Assembly (NCBI GenBank): GCA_002838945.1
Contig: PGXB01000010.1
Coordinates: forward strand, 62,001-126,000
Direction: 5' to 3'
DNA length: 64,000 nt
Source: a candidate division Zixibacteria bacterium HGW-Zixibacteria-1
Lineage (GTDB): Bacteria; Zixibacteria; MSB-5A5; GN15; PGXB01
In this document: in pieces, positions 19,601 to 29,826 of the stretch
Layout of the letters: the number at the start of each line of letters is the position of its first letter
Position numbering within the stretch: position 1 is the first letter of the stretch
Notes under the pieces: generated by a model
The model's input: only the letters and a program-made list of their open reading frames with translations
Told to the model about the DNA's origin: nothing
Database searches by the model: none
Position numbers and translations under genes: made by a program

Positions 19601-22600
19601 CGCCGGCGGGAAGTGCCGAGGTCGTCAAAGTCGGGATTGATTCTATATCGGTGCCTGAGACACCAAAACTCAAATTGACATTTTCGGTAGTTGACTGCGC
19701 CCCGATTGCGGCCAGTATCGGCAACTGGTTGCCCGCTTCGATGACATTGATTGTAATTGTTTCCGAATCAACCGCCAGCGAGTCATCGGTGGCATAGAAG
19801 GTAACATTGTAAATACCGGACTGGAGGAAGGTCGGCGTCCAGTCAAACGACCCTGTGCCATTTCCATTATCGACAAAGCCGGCACCGGCAGGAAGCGCCG
19901 ATGTCATCAAAGCAGGTACTGACTCTATATCAGTAGCGGAGATACCAAAATTCAAATTGACATTCTCGGTGGTCGATTTATTCCCGATAGTCGCCAGAAT
20001 CGGCAACTGGTTGCCGAATTCGGTAACATTAATGGTCACCACTTCCGAATCAACAGCCGAGGAATCATCCGTCGCATAGAAGGTCACAAAATAAGTGCCC
20101 GACTGCAGGAAGGTCGGTGTCCAGTCGAAGGCACCTGTGCCATTTCCATTATCGACGAAGGCGGCGCCGGCAGGAAGTGCCGACGTGGTCAGGATCGGAG
20201 TTGATTCTATATCTGTGGCGGATATGCCAAAACTCAGATTTATATTTTCGGTGGTTGACTGCGCACCAATCGCGGCCAGGATCGGCAGCTGATTGCCCGC
20301 TTCGATCACGGTAACGGTAATTGTCTCCGAATCGACCGCAAGCGAGTCATCGGTGGCATAGAAGGTAACATCATAAGTGCCGGACTGCAAGAAGGTCGGC
20401 GTCCAGTCGAAGGTTCCTGTGCCATTTCCATTATCGACAAAAGCGGCTCCGGCAGGAAGTGCCGAGGTCGTCAAAGTCGGGATTGATTCTATATCGGTGC
20501 CTGAGACACCAAAACTCAAATTGATATTTTCGGTTGTTGACTGCGCCCCGATTGCGGCCAGTATCGGTAACTGGTTGCCCGCTTCGATGACATTGATTGT
20601 AATTGTTTCCGAATCAACCGCCAGCGAGTCATCGGTGGCATAGAAGGTAACATTATAAATACCGGACTGGAGGAAGGTCGGTGTCCAACTGAAGGCACCT
20701 GTGCCATTGCCATTATCGGTGAATCCAGCGCCGGCAGGAAGTGCCGATGTCGTCAAAGTCGGAGTCGATTCTATATCGGTGGCGGATATACCAAAACTCA
20801 GATTTATATTTTCGGTGGTTGACTGCGCACCAATCGCGGCCAGGATCGGCAGCTGATTGCCCGCTTCGATCACGGTAACGGTAATGGTTTCCGAATCGAC
20901 CGCCAGCGAATCATCGGTCGCATAGAAAGTGACATCATATGCTCCTGATTGCAGGAAAGTCGGCGTCCAGGTAAATGATCCGGTGCCATTGCCATTATCG
21001 GTGAATCCAGCACCGGCCGGAAGGATCGACGTTGTCAAAGCCGGAGTCGATTCTATATCACTGGCTGAAATACCAAAGTTCAGATTCACATTCTCGGTTG
21101 TTGATCGGTCACCGATTGCGGCCAGAACCGGTAACTGGTTGCCGAATTCAGTCACGGTTATGGTAACTTCTTCGGAATCCACGGCCAGCGAGTCATCGGT
21201 CGAATAGAAGGTAACATTGTAAATACCGGACTGGAGGAAGGTCGGCGTCCAGGTGAAGGCACCTGTGCCATTGCCATTGTCGGTGAAACCGGCTCCGGTC
21301 GGAAGGGTCGATGTTGTCAAAGCCGGGGTCGATTCAATATCAGTGGCCGATACGCCAAAACTTAGATTGACATTTTCGGTAGTTGTCTGGGTTCCGATTG
21401 CGGCCAGAATCGGCAGCTGATTGCCCGCTTCATTGACCGAAATCGTGATTTTCTCCGAGTCAACCGCCAGCGAGTCATCGGTGGCGTAGAAGGTAACATC
21501 ATAAGTACCGGACTGCAGGAAGGTCGGTGTCCAGTTGAAGGCACCTGTGCCATTTCCATTATCGACAAAAACGGCACCAGCAGGTAGAGTCGATGTCGTC
21601 AGACTCGGGGTTGATTCTATATCGGTAGCGGAAATTATAAAGTTCAAATTGGTATTTTCATTTGTGGACCGCGCTCCAATCGCCGCCAGAATCGGCAATT
21701 GGTTGCCGCCGTCATTAACAGTAATCGTGACCACTTCGGAATCGACCGCCGCGGTATCGTCGGTAGCATAGAAGGTTACACTATAGATGCCGGACTGGAG
21801 GAAGGTCGGTATCCAGCTGAAGCTTCCGGTCCCATTATTATTATCAGTAAAGACGGCCCCGATGGGCAACGAAGACGTTGTCAGATGCGGGATGGTCAAA
21901 TCGGCATCACTCGCTGAGACACCAAAACTGAGGTTCACATTTTCCGTCGTTGATTTCGGGCCGATAGCGGCCAGAACCGGTGTCTGATTACCGGCTTCGT
22001 TGACGGTAATGGTTACCAAATCGGTATCGGAATAGACACCATCGGTGGCATAGAAGGAAATATTGTACGATCCTGATTGCGTAAATCCGGGTGTCCAGTT
22101 AAATGTACCGGTGCCGTTATGATTGTCCACAAACGTTGCGCCGGAAGGCAGCGCCGTCGTCGTCATAACCGGATTGGTTCCATCGGGATCGGACGCGGTG
22201 ACGCCAAAATTAAGATTGACGCCCTCGGTGGTTGACCGATTGCCGATGGTCGTCCAGACCGGAGCCTGGTTGCCGGTTTCAAAAACGTTTATGTATATCT
22301 GCTCGGAATCGGTGGCAACACCATCCGAGGCATAGAATGTCACGCTATAAGCGCCTGCCTGCGTAAAGTTGGGCGTCCAGGTGAAATTGGCGGTGCCGTT
22401 GCCGTTATCGGTAAAGCCGGCGCCGGAAGGCAGAGCCGAGGTTGTCAATGCCGGGGTTGTCGAATCCGCATCGGTCGCGGAAACATTGAAATTCAGGTTG
22501 ACACCTTCACTGATAAATTTATTCCCGACTGCGGCCAGCACCGGAGTCTGGTTGCCGGCCTCAACGACGGTTATCGTCACAACTTCGGAATCAACCGCCA

Positions 22601-25600
22601 AAGAATCATCGGTCGCATAGAATGTAACGGTATATATACCGGACTGATTGAAGACCGGTGTCCAGCCGAAGGTGCCGGTGCCGTTTCCATTATCACTGAA
22701 TGATGCACCAGAAGGTAATGAGGAACTTGTCAATACCGGTATGAAACCATCGGCATCACCGGCCGAAATACCAAAACTCAGATTGACCCCTTCGGTAACT
22801 GATCTTGGGCCGATCGCGGCCAGAACCGGCGGGAGGTTAACCTGATTGACGGTTATGGATATTACTTCCGAATCGACGACGAGCGAATCATCAGTTGCAT
22901 AGAATGTGATCGAATATGGCCCCGCTTGGGTGAAATCAGGTGTCCAGATGAATGTCTCGGTTCCTGTGCCCGTGCTGCTGAATGTTGCACCGGACGGGAG
23001 CGCCGATGTCGTCAGAGTCGGAATTGTACCATCCGGATCGGTGGCCGAGACGGTGAAATTCAGATTGACGCCTTCGTCAACAATTTTATTTCCAATCGCC
23101 GCCAGAACCGGCGGGAGATTGACCTGATTAATGGTAAATGTAACCACCTCGGAATCAACCGCGGTAGAATCATCGGCGGCATAAAATGTAATATTATAAA
23201 TTCCGGACTGCCCAAAATCGGGTGTCCAGTTAAATGTCTCGGTGCCCGTTCCGGCAGCCGTAATTGTCGCGCCGGTAGGAAGCAGGGAAGTGGTTATAGT
23301 CGGAGTCGATTCTATATCGGTGGCGCTGACCGTGAAATTGATATTAACATTTTCATCGGCCGATTTCGGGCCGATCGCGGCCAGAATCGGCAACTGGTTG
23401 CCGGCTTCGATGATATTTATCGTTACGATTTCCGAATCAACCGCAGAAGAATCATCGGTGGCATAGAACGTAACCGTGTATGGCCCTGATTGCAGGAAAG
23501 TCGGGGTCCAGTTGAATGTCCCGGTACCATCACCGTTATCGGTAAAGCCGGCGCCGGTCGGAAGAGACGATGTAGTCAATGCCGGTATGTCACCATCAGA
23601 ATCGGAAGCACTCACCGCAAAATTGAGATTTATATTTTCGGTCGTGGATCGACTGCCGATCGCCGCCAGAATCGGCGGCAGATTGACCTGATTCACCGTA
23701 ATAGAGACAACTTCCGAGTCAACCGCTGATGAATCATCAGTCGCATAGAAAGTAACCGAATATGTACCCGACTGGGTGAAGTCCGGTGTCCAGTTAAAGG
23801 TCCCGGTTCCACCGCCGGCACTCGTAAAGGTGGCGCCGCTCGGTAAGGCCGAACTTGTAATTATCGGGATGGTCCCGTTGGGGTCGGTGGCGCTTACGGC
23901 AAAATTCAGGTTTGCACCTTCGTTAATCGATTTGGAACCGATTGTCGCCAGAACCGGTGCCTGATTACTGTTGAAGACCTGGATGGTCACAGCTTCCGAA
24001 TCAATGGCCAGTGAATCATCAGTCGCATAAAACTTGACGATGTAAACACCGGACTGCGTGAAGTTGGGCGTCCAGCTAAAAACACCGGTACCGTCATGAT
24101 TATCGGTAAATCCGGCACCATCCGGCAATGACGATGTACTTAGGCTCGGAATGGACTCAATATCGGTGGCCGAAACACCAAAACTAAGATTGACACTTTC
24201 GGGTGCCGACTTAAAGCCGATTGCCGCCAGTACTGGAAGCTGATTGCCGGCCTCTATAATATTTATCGTAACGATTTCCGAATCTACCGCCAATGAATCA
24301 TCGGTCGCATAGAAGGTGACCGTGTATGGGCCGGACTGCAGGAAGGTCGGGTTCCAATCGAAGGTGCCGGTGCCGGTGCCATTGCCATTGTCATTGAAAG
24401 CGGCGCCGGCCGGCAAAGTTGAAGTTGTCAATATTGGAGTTGATTCTATATCGGTAGCGGAAATCACAAAATTCAAATTAACATTTTCGATCGTGGACTG
24501 TGTTCCGATCAATGTCAGCACCGGAGCCTGATTGCCGCCGTCAATGACTGTAATGCTTACGACTTCGGAATCAACGGCTGAAGAATCATCCGTCGCATAG
24601 AAGGTCACGGAGTAATTCCCGGACTGCAAATATGTCGGTGTCCAATTGAATGTGCCGGTATTATTGCCATTGTCACTGAAAGTGGCGCCGCCCGGTAAGG
24701 TCGTATGGGTCAGCACGGCAATAGTGCCGTCAATATCGCTGACACTGATGCCAAAATTAAGATTGATCCCCTCAGTTGTTGACTGGGAGCCAATTGCGGC
24801 AAGAACGGGCGGCTGATTTATCTGGTTGACCGTGATCGTCACGACTTCGGAATCAACGGCTGAAGAATCATCCGTCGCATAGAAAGTAACTGTATATGGC
24901 CCGGCCTGAGTGAAATCAGGCGTCCAGTCGAATGTCTCGGTGCCGGTCCCGGTTGACGTGAACGTCGCGCCGGTATTCTTGGAGCCGATCGAAGCCAGAA
25001 CCGGTACTAAATTAACCTGGTTGACGGTTATCGATACAACTTCGGAATCGACGGCTGAAGAATCATCCGTGGCATAAAATGTCACTGTATATGGACCGGC
25101 TTGCGTGAAGCCGGGCGTCCAGTCGAATGTCTCGGTGCCGGTTCCGGTTGACGTGAACGTCGCGCCGGTCGGGAGCGCCGAGGTTGTTATTATCGGGGTC
25201 GTGCCGTCGGCATCGGTCGCTGATACGGTGAAATTCAGATTGACGCCTTCATCGGTGCTCTTTGAACCGATCGAAGCCAGGACGGGTATTAAATTAACCT
25301 GGTTGACCGTGATTGAGACGACTTCGGAATCAACCGCCGAAGAATCATCAGTCGCATAGAAAGTAACTGTATATGGCCCGGACTGGGTAAAGTTGGGTGT
25401 CCAGTCGAAAGTTTCGGTGCCGGTTCCGGTACTCGTGAAAGTCGCGCCGGTCGGGAGCGCCGAGGTTGTTATAATCGGTGTCGTGCCGTCGGCATCAGTC
25501 GCCGAAACACTGAAATTCAGATTGACGCCTTCATTGATGTTCTTTGCGCCGATAGCTGCCAGAACCGGTGTCAGATTGACCTGGTTGACCGTTATCGATA

Positions 25601-26013
25601 CAACTTCGGAGTCAACGGATGAAGAATCATCAGTCGCGTAAAATGTAACTGTATATGGCCCGGACTGCGTGAAGTTGGGTGTCCAGTCGAATGTCTCGGT
25701 GCCGGTTCCGGTACTTGTGAATGTCGCACCGGTCGGGAGGGCCGAGGTTGTTATTATCGGAGTGGTGCCGTCGGCATCGGTCGCCGAGACACTGAAGTTC
25801 AGATTGACACCTTCATCGGTGCTCTTTGAACCGATCGAAGCCAGGACGGGTGTCAGATTGATCTGACCAACTGTAATGGTTACAACTTCGGAATCAACGG
25901 CTGAAGAGTCATCAGTCGCATAGAAAGTAACTGTATATGGCCCGGCCTGAGTGAAATCAGGCGTCCAGTCGAATGTCTCGGTGCCGGTCCCGGTTGACGT
26001 GAACGTCGCGCCG
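16617..26013 (-). CDS. giant Ig-repeat surface protein, main part after a frameshift
   Basis: This is the long 3' part of a secreted repeat protein whose 5' part is at 25880-27028. The frame is open from the junction near 26013 to the stop at 16617. Its first conventional start codon is a GTG at 25085, inside a repeat and without ribosome site, so this is not an independent gene. It holds units 5 to 33 of a He_PIG-type Ig array. A K319L/REJ-like domain (PPVASAGPDQFDVYVNST), a fibronectin III-like domain and two copies of an 80-residue terminal domain follow (each with ESRFAAGFGVNF, then PGGVYQVNAA or PGKPYQANAA). It has neither dockerin nor type IX-like tail. With the N-terminal part the protein would be about 3470 residues. 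It is probably an adhesin or matrix protein. Confidence 0.85.
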
Positions 26014-26935
26014 AAACACTAAAGTTCAGATTGACACCTTCATCGGTGCTCTTCGAGCCGATCGAAGCCAGAACCGGTACTAAATTAACCTGGTTGACCG
26101 TGATTGAGACAACTTCGGAATCAACCGCCGAAGAATCATCAGTCGCATAGAAAGTCACCGTATATGGCCCGGCCTGAGTGAAATCAGGCGTCCAGTCGAA
26201 TGTCTCGGTGCCGGTCCCGGTCGAGGTGAACGTCGCGCCGGTTGGGAGCGCCGAGGTTGTTATAATCGGGGTAGTACCATCGGCATCAGTCGCTGAAACA
26301 CTGAAATTCAGATTGACACCTTCATTGGTGTTTTTCGCGCCGATCGAAGCCAGAACCGGTACTAAATTAACCTGATTGACTGTTATCGTCACAACTTCGG
26401 AATCAACCGCCGAAGAATCATCCGTGGCATAAAATGTCACCGTATATGGCCCGGCCTGTGTGAAATCAGGCGTCCAGTCGAAAGTCTCGGTGCCGGTCCC
26501 GGTCGATGTGAACGTCGCGCCGGTCGGGAGCGCCGAGGTTGTTATAATCGGGGTCGTGCCATCGGCATCGGTCGCCGAAACACTGAAATTCAGATTGACG
26601 CCTTCATTGGTGTTCTTCGAGCCAATCGAAGCCAAAACCGGTACTAAATTGACCTGGTTGACGGTGATTGAGACGACTTCGGAGTCAACGGATGAAGAAT
26701 CATCCGTGGCATAAAATGTAACAGTATATGGCCCGGCCTGAGTGAAATCAGGTGTCCAGTCGAAGGTCTCGGTGCCGGTTCCGGTACTTGTGAATGTCGC
26801 ACCGGTCGGGAGTGCCGAGGTTGTTATGGTCGGGATGCCTTCGGTGTCAGTTGCGGAGACGCTAATATTAAGATTAACGCCTTCATCAACCGATCGATTT
26901 CCAATCGCATTTAATACCGGTGGTTGATTGGCCTG
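17757..26935 (-). repeat. tandem array of about 33 Ig-like (He_PIG type) units
   Basis: The unit is about 280 bases (about 93 residues). The pattern is NQxPxLAAIGxxSTxExxNLxF, then DIESxPxLTTSxLPxGA, GNGTGxFxWTP, SGxYxVTFYATDDS and AVDSExVTIxV. Units 1-8 (transcript order) form a near-identical group with GTGTETFDWTP and VNQVNL linkers. Units 9-19 are diverged. Units 20-32 form a second similar group with GNQLPILAAIG. Unit 4 lacks 55 bases (frameshift) and unit 8 lacks 87 bases (in frame). Confidence 0.9.
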
Positions 26936-27028
26936 GGCCATGGCCGAACCTGATAAAAAGACGGCCATTGCCGCGATGTATATTAGAATCCTTATATTCA
27001 TACCTCTTATACTTCCTCTTGTATTCAT
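25880..27028 (-). CDS. giant Ig-repeat surface protein, N-terminal part ending in a frameshift
   Basis: This is the 5' part of the giant gene. The 382-codon frame starts at 27028, with an alternative ATG ten codons in (MNIRILIYIAAMAVFLSG) that opens a typical signal peptide ending at AMAQA. Three full He_PIG units follow. In the fourth the frame breaks after NLNFSVSA, and the last 46 residues are out-of-frame repeat sequence. At the break (about 26009-26014) the unit lacks 55 bases present in its neighbours, between two CGGCG copies. Gene length 10412 plus 55 is 10467, or 3489 codons, so restoring them restores the whole frame. The gene starts 15 bases after the upstream stop. Mutation, programmed variation and assembly error in repeats are all possible. 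Confidence 0.85.
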   Translation of the reverse strand: MNTRGSIRGMNIRILIYIAAMAVFLSGSAMAQANQPPVLNAIGNRSVDEGVNLNISVSATDTEGIPTITTSALPTGATFTSTGTGTETFDWTPDFTQAGPYTVTFYATDDSSSVDSEVVSITVNQVNLVPVLASIGSKNTNEGVNLNFSVSATDADGTTPIITTSALPTGATFTSTGTGTETFDWTPDFTQAGPYTVTFYATDDSSAVDSEVVTITVNQVNLVPVLASIGAKNTNEGVNLNFSVSATDADGTTPIITTSALPTGATFTSTGTGTETFDWTPDFTQAGPYTVTFYATDDSSAVDSEVVSITVNQVNLVPVLASIGSKSTDEGVNLNFSVSARRSRQPGPAPRHSTGRLISLRPGHIQLLSMRLMTLQPLIPKL

Positions 27029-27043
27029 TGCCAGTCCTCCGGT

Positions 27044-29767
27044 CTATTTCAGTAAGAGCATCTTTTTGGACTCGGCTCTGTCTCCGACCTCGAGTCTGTA
27101 TAGATAAATTCCGGTTGCGACGCGCTTTCCATAGTTATCGGTCGCATCCCAAATCACTGTATGTCGTCCGGCCGACATTTCTTCATTTACCAGCGTCTTA
27201 ACCTGTTGGCCAAGGATGTTATAGACATTTAATTTCACTTTTTCCATGGCAATTCCATTAAGACCGATTTCGAAATCGATTCTGGTCGCCGGATTGAACG
27301 GATTGGGGTAATTCTGATATAGTTCGAAAGTGGTCGGAAGAATCGGCGGATTATCAGGTTCAGTCGGTATTTCCGTGGCTTTGGCGGTCGACAAAAAGAC
27401 CTGTGAAATTTTGATTTTCGACTTATCGTTGGCCTGAATATCCTGCTTTGCGACGGCCGGGATGCTGATAATATCAGAGGCTCCGGCCGGTATTAATGAT
27501 TCGGGGTTGGCCAGGTCGAAGCTGTTATACATGACAATTTTCAGACGACCATTAAGATTGTCATTGGATATCAATGTGAATTTTTTGTCCGTGAAGGCCA
27601 GTTCCGGCTTCAGCAGATCGATGGCATGGGGGTCATAATCGACCCGCAATTCGATTCCGGCGACATCATCAGGAAATTCCCCGCGAACATTCAGAGTCGT
27701 AAATTTACCGGCCATCAGATTGTCGTAATCCATATCAACAGTGGCATAAACGCCATCATAGGACACCGGCGACGGGGTTGATTCGACCGGAATACCGAGT
27801 ATCATATTAATGATACCAACCAAATCGATGACATTAACGATCGTATCCTGTATGATGTTGGCACAGTCGAAGTTACGTTTCGGGAGGATATTCAGTTCCA
27901 AAATGTGGGCCACAATAGCGGTCAGATCGGCGACGTCAATACGTCCTTCGAGGTTAACATCCCCAAGCCGATCAACCTGAATAATTCCGGAATCGACCTT
28001 GAGAGCCAGCGATGAATCCTGATAGCTCGGGCTGATTGACTCCCAGGCGTCGAAGAAATGCACCCAGTAATCGCCGGGCGTGGCCGATGAATCCATGGAA
28101 AAATAGGCGTTCAATATCGCCTGCGAGGAGCCATCGGCAACCGGCTCGCTGGCCAGACCAAAAGTAATGATCCTCATGACATCCGGTGTCTGACCGAGAG
28201 CATAGACAATGTATTCAGGAATTCGATCCGTTACGTTAACGGAATCCAATTCGACAATAGAAAGTGGAAATTGCATGTCAAAATTAAGGCCATAAACGGT
28301 TCGTGACGTGACAAGATCAATCGGCATTACGATAGGAGTTGTCCCTGGAATACCACCCACAGGCCAGTTGTTGGGACTCTTGACCGATGACGTAAAGAGT
28401 CGATCCTGATCAAGCTCTTTTACTACAACGGTTACTGTCTTTTCACCGGTAGCATTCAAAATATCAGTGCCTCTGAAAGTGATATTGAATGACCCCTTCT
28501 GGCTGAAATTTGGGGTCCAACTGAAAGTGGTTGTAATCGGCCCGACTCCGCAGGGATTTGCAGGAGATACGCTCGCGCCCGCCGGAAGAGTACCAATGGC
28601 GGCAAGACAAAGACTCTGGCCGTCGGGATCAGTAGCGCTAACCGTGAAGGCCAGCAATTCGCCCTGCATAATTTCATAACTTGACTGCGAAACCGTCACG
28701 ATAGGAGCATTGTTTGTGCTGGTGCCTGAAACAGTAATCGTCACCGACTTGGTCACCGGCGCCGCGATACTGTCGGTCAGCTGAAATGTTGCGGTATAAG
28801 TGCCGTTAGCGCTCGGTACCCAGCTGAACTGGCGAGAGACCGCGCCCGCACCCGAAGCGGACGAAAAACTTGCGCCCGCGGGCAGGTTGGTGGCGGTCAA
28901 ATAGATCATATCACCGTCGATGTCGCTGCCGTTGACCGTGAAATTGACCGCGGTACCGGGCGTAACATTATAAGTATCCGGAGAAATCGCCAGAACCGGA
29001 GCATGATTAATTTTGGGCGCCACCCGGAAAAGTCCCCGGGTTTTCATCGGCTCAATATAGAGAAGACCGGTGCTGTCGGAGAATTGGCAGACCGGGTCGG
29101 TCGCGTCATACTGGTTATTTTTCGGTGTAACCCACGTCGTTTGATCAAGAACAGCATTGGGATTGACCACCATCGGAATATACATGATAACATCCTGAGT
29201 AGCCGAAGACGGCAATAGCGGCCAGTTTGAATATTTCAGGGGATCAGGCGCCGTCGGCAAAAATTGAATATACATGACATCGGAACTTCGGGCCTCAGGC
29301 GGATCATTCTTGACATTAATATGACTATAAATCGTATCCGGAAGCTGCCCCGGCAATGGAAACAGCCCCATTTTAATACCACGACCCACCATCTCAAACT
29401 GGAAATAGTAAACGGCCGTATCGCCGGAAGGGAGGACGGCGGCTTGATCAACAACCGGGACAAGCAGCGGGTTGGTGGGTGTCCAAGCGGCTTCCGTATT
29501 TAGCTCGAATCTAAGTATAAAACCGCCCAGCGAACCGTCAGCGGCGAGCTCCTCACTGGTCACCGGGTCCGTCACCACGTGAGTCGTATCATAGTTCTTG
29601 ATTATTATCGGCATCAGGACCGTATCGCCCGGCAAGGCCTGAAAGCCGCCGACAATGACGGTATAATTGGGATCATTAAAGACCGGTTCATTGACCTGTG
29701 AATTGCCATATATAGGCATCAGCAAAATCATCATTGACAGTAATAGCGGGATTTTGACAAATCGCAT
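27044..29767 (-). CDS. secreted Ig, cohesin-like and dockerin-like protein with type IX-like tail
   Basis: The ATG at 29767 has AGAGGTGG just upstream and opens a clean signal peptide (MRFVKIPLLLSMMILLMP), giving 907 residues. An in-frame ATG at 29815 also has GAGG, overlapping the upstream stop, and would add 16 residues. After an N-terminal beta-rich region of about 230 residues come two Ig units (APVLAISPDTYNVTPG and APIVTVSQSSYEIMQG), a cohesin-like domain, a dockerin-like pair (GDVNLEGRIDVADLTAIVAHI and DTIVNVIDLVGIINMILG), a second cohesin-like domain and a FlgD-like tail (YQNYPNPFNPATR, VYNILGQ, ATGIYLYRL, SKKMLLLK). It is the second gene of the four-gene run, 11 bases after the first. 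It probably sits on the cell surface; its ligand is unknown. Confidence 0.88.
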   Translation of the reverse strand: MRFVKIPLLLSMMILLMPIYGNSQVNEPVFNDPNYTVIVGGFQALPGDTVLMPIIIKNYDTTHVVTDPVTSEELAADGSLGGFILRFELNTEAAWTPTNPLLVPVVDQAAVLPSGDTAVYYFQFEMVGRGIKMGLFPLPGQLPDTIYSHINVKNDPPEARSSDVMYIQFLPTAPDPLKYSNWPLLPSSATQDVIMYIPMVVNPNAVLDQTTWVTPKNNQYDATDPVCQFSDSTGLLYIEPMKTRGLFRVAPKINHAPVLAISPDTYNVTPGTAVNFTVNGSDIDGDMIYLTATNLPAGASFSSASGAGAVSRQFSWVPSANGTYTATFQLTDSIAAPVTKSVTITVSGTSTNNAPIVTVSQSSYEIMQGELLAFTVSATDPDGQSLCLAAIGTLPAGASVSPANPCGVGPITTTFSWTPNFSQKGSFNITFRGTDILNATGEKTVTVVVKELDQDRLFTSSVKSPNNWPVGGIPGTTPIVMPIDLVTSRTVYGLNFDMQFPLSIVELDSVNVTDRIPEYIVYALGQTPDVMRIITFGLASEPVADGSSQAILNAYFSMDSSATPGDYWVHFFDAWESISPSYQDSSLALKVDSGIIQVDRLGDVNLEGRIDVADLTAIVAHILELNILPKRNFDCANIIQDTIVNVIDLVGIINMILGIPVESTPSPVSYDGVYATVDMDYDNLMAGKFTTLNVRGEFPDDVAGIELRVDYDPHAIDLLKPELAFTDKKFTLISNDNLNGRLKIVMYNSFDLANPESLIPAGASDIISIPAVAKQDIQANDKSKIKISQVFLSTAKATEIPTEPDNPPILPTTFELYQNYPNPFNPATRIDFEIGLNGIAMEKVKLNVYNILGQQVKTLVNEEMSAGRHTVIWDATDNYGKRVATGIYLYRLEVGDRAESKKMLLLK

Positions 29768-29826
29768 TACCCACCTCTCGGTATTATCATTTTTGAATAT
29801 TTTTTCCCTGTTCATATATCAATACC

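Noticed and set aside
16617-25085. A separate gene starting at GTG 25085
   Set aside because: The GTG is an ordinary valine codon in a repeat unit without ribosome site or signal peptide. The frame is continuous with earlier units back to the frameshift.
17757-26935. Regularly spaced repeats resembling a CRISPR array at first look
   Set aside because: The period is about 280 bases, units code for protein domains in frame, and no short direct repeat with unique spacers or cas gene is present.
17700-27000. Many plus-strand open frames of 60-100 codons with similar sequences
   Set aside because: They are antisense shadows of the Ig-repeat array. They repeat at the array period, lack ribosome sites and code for proline/serine-rich products without family resemblance.
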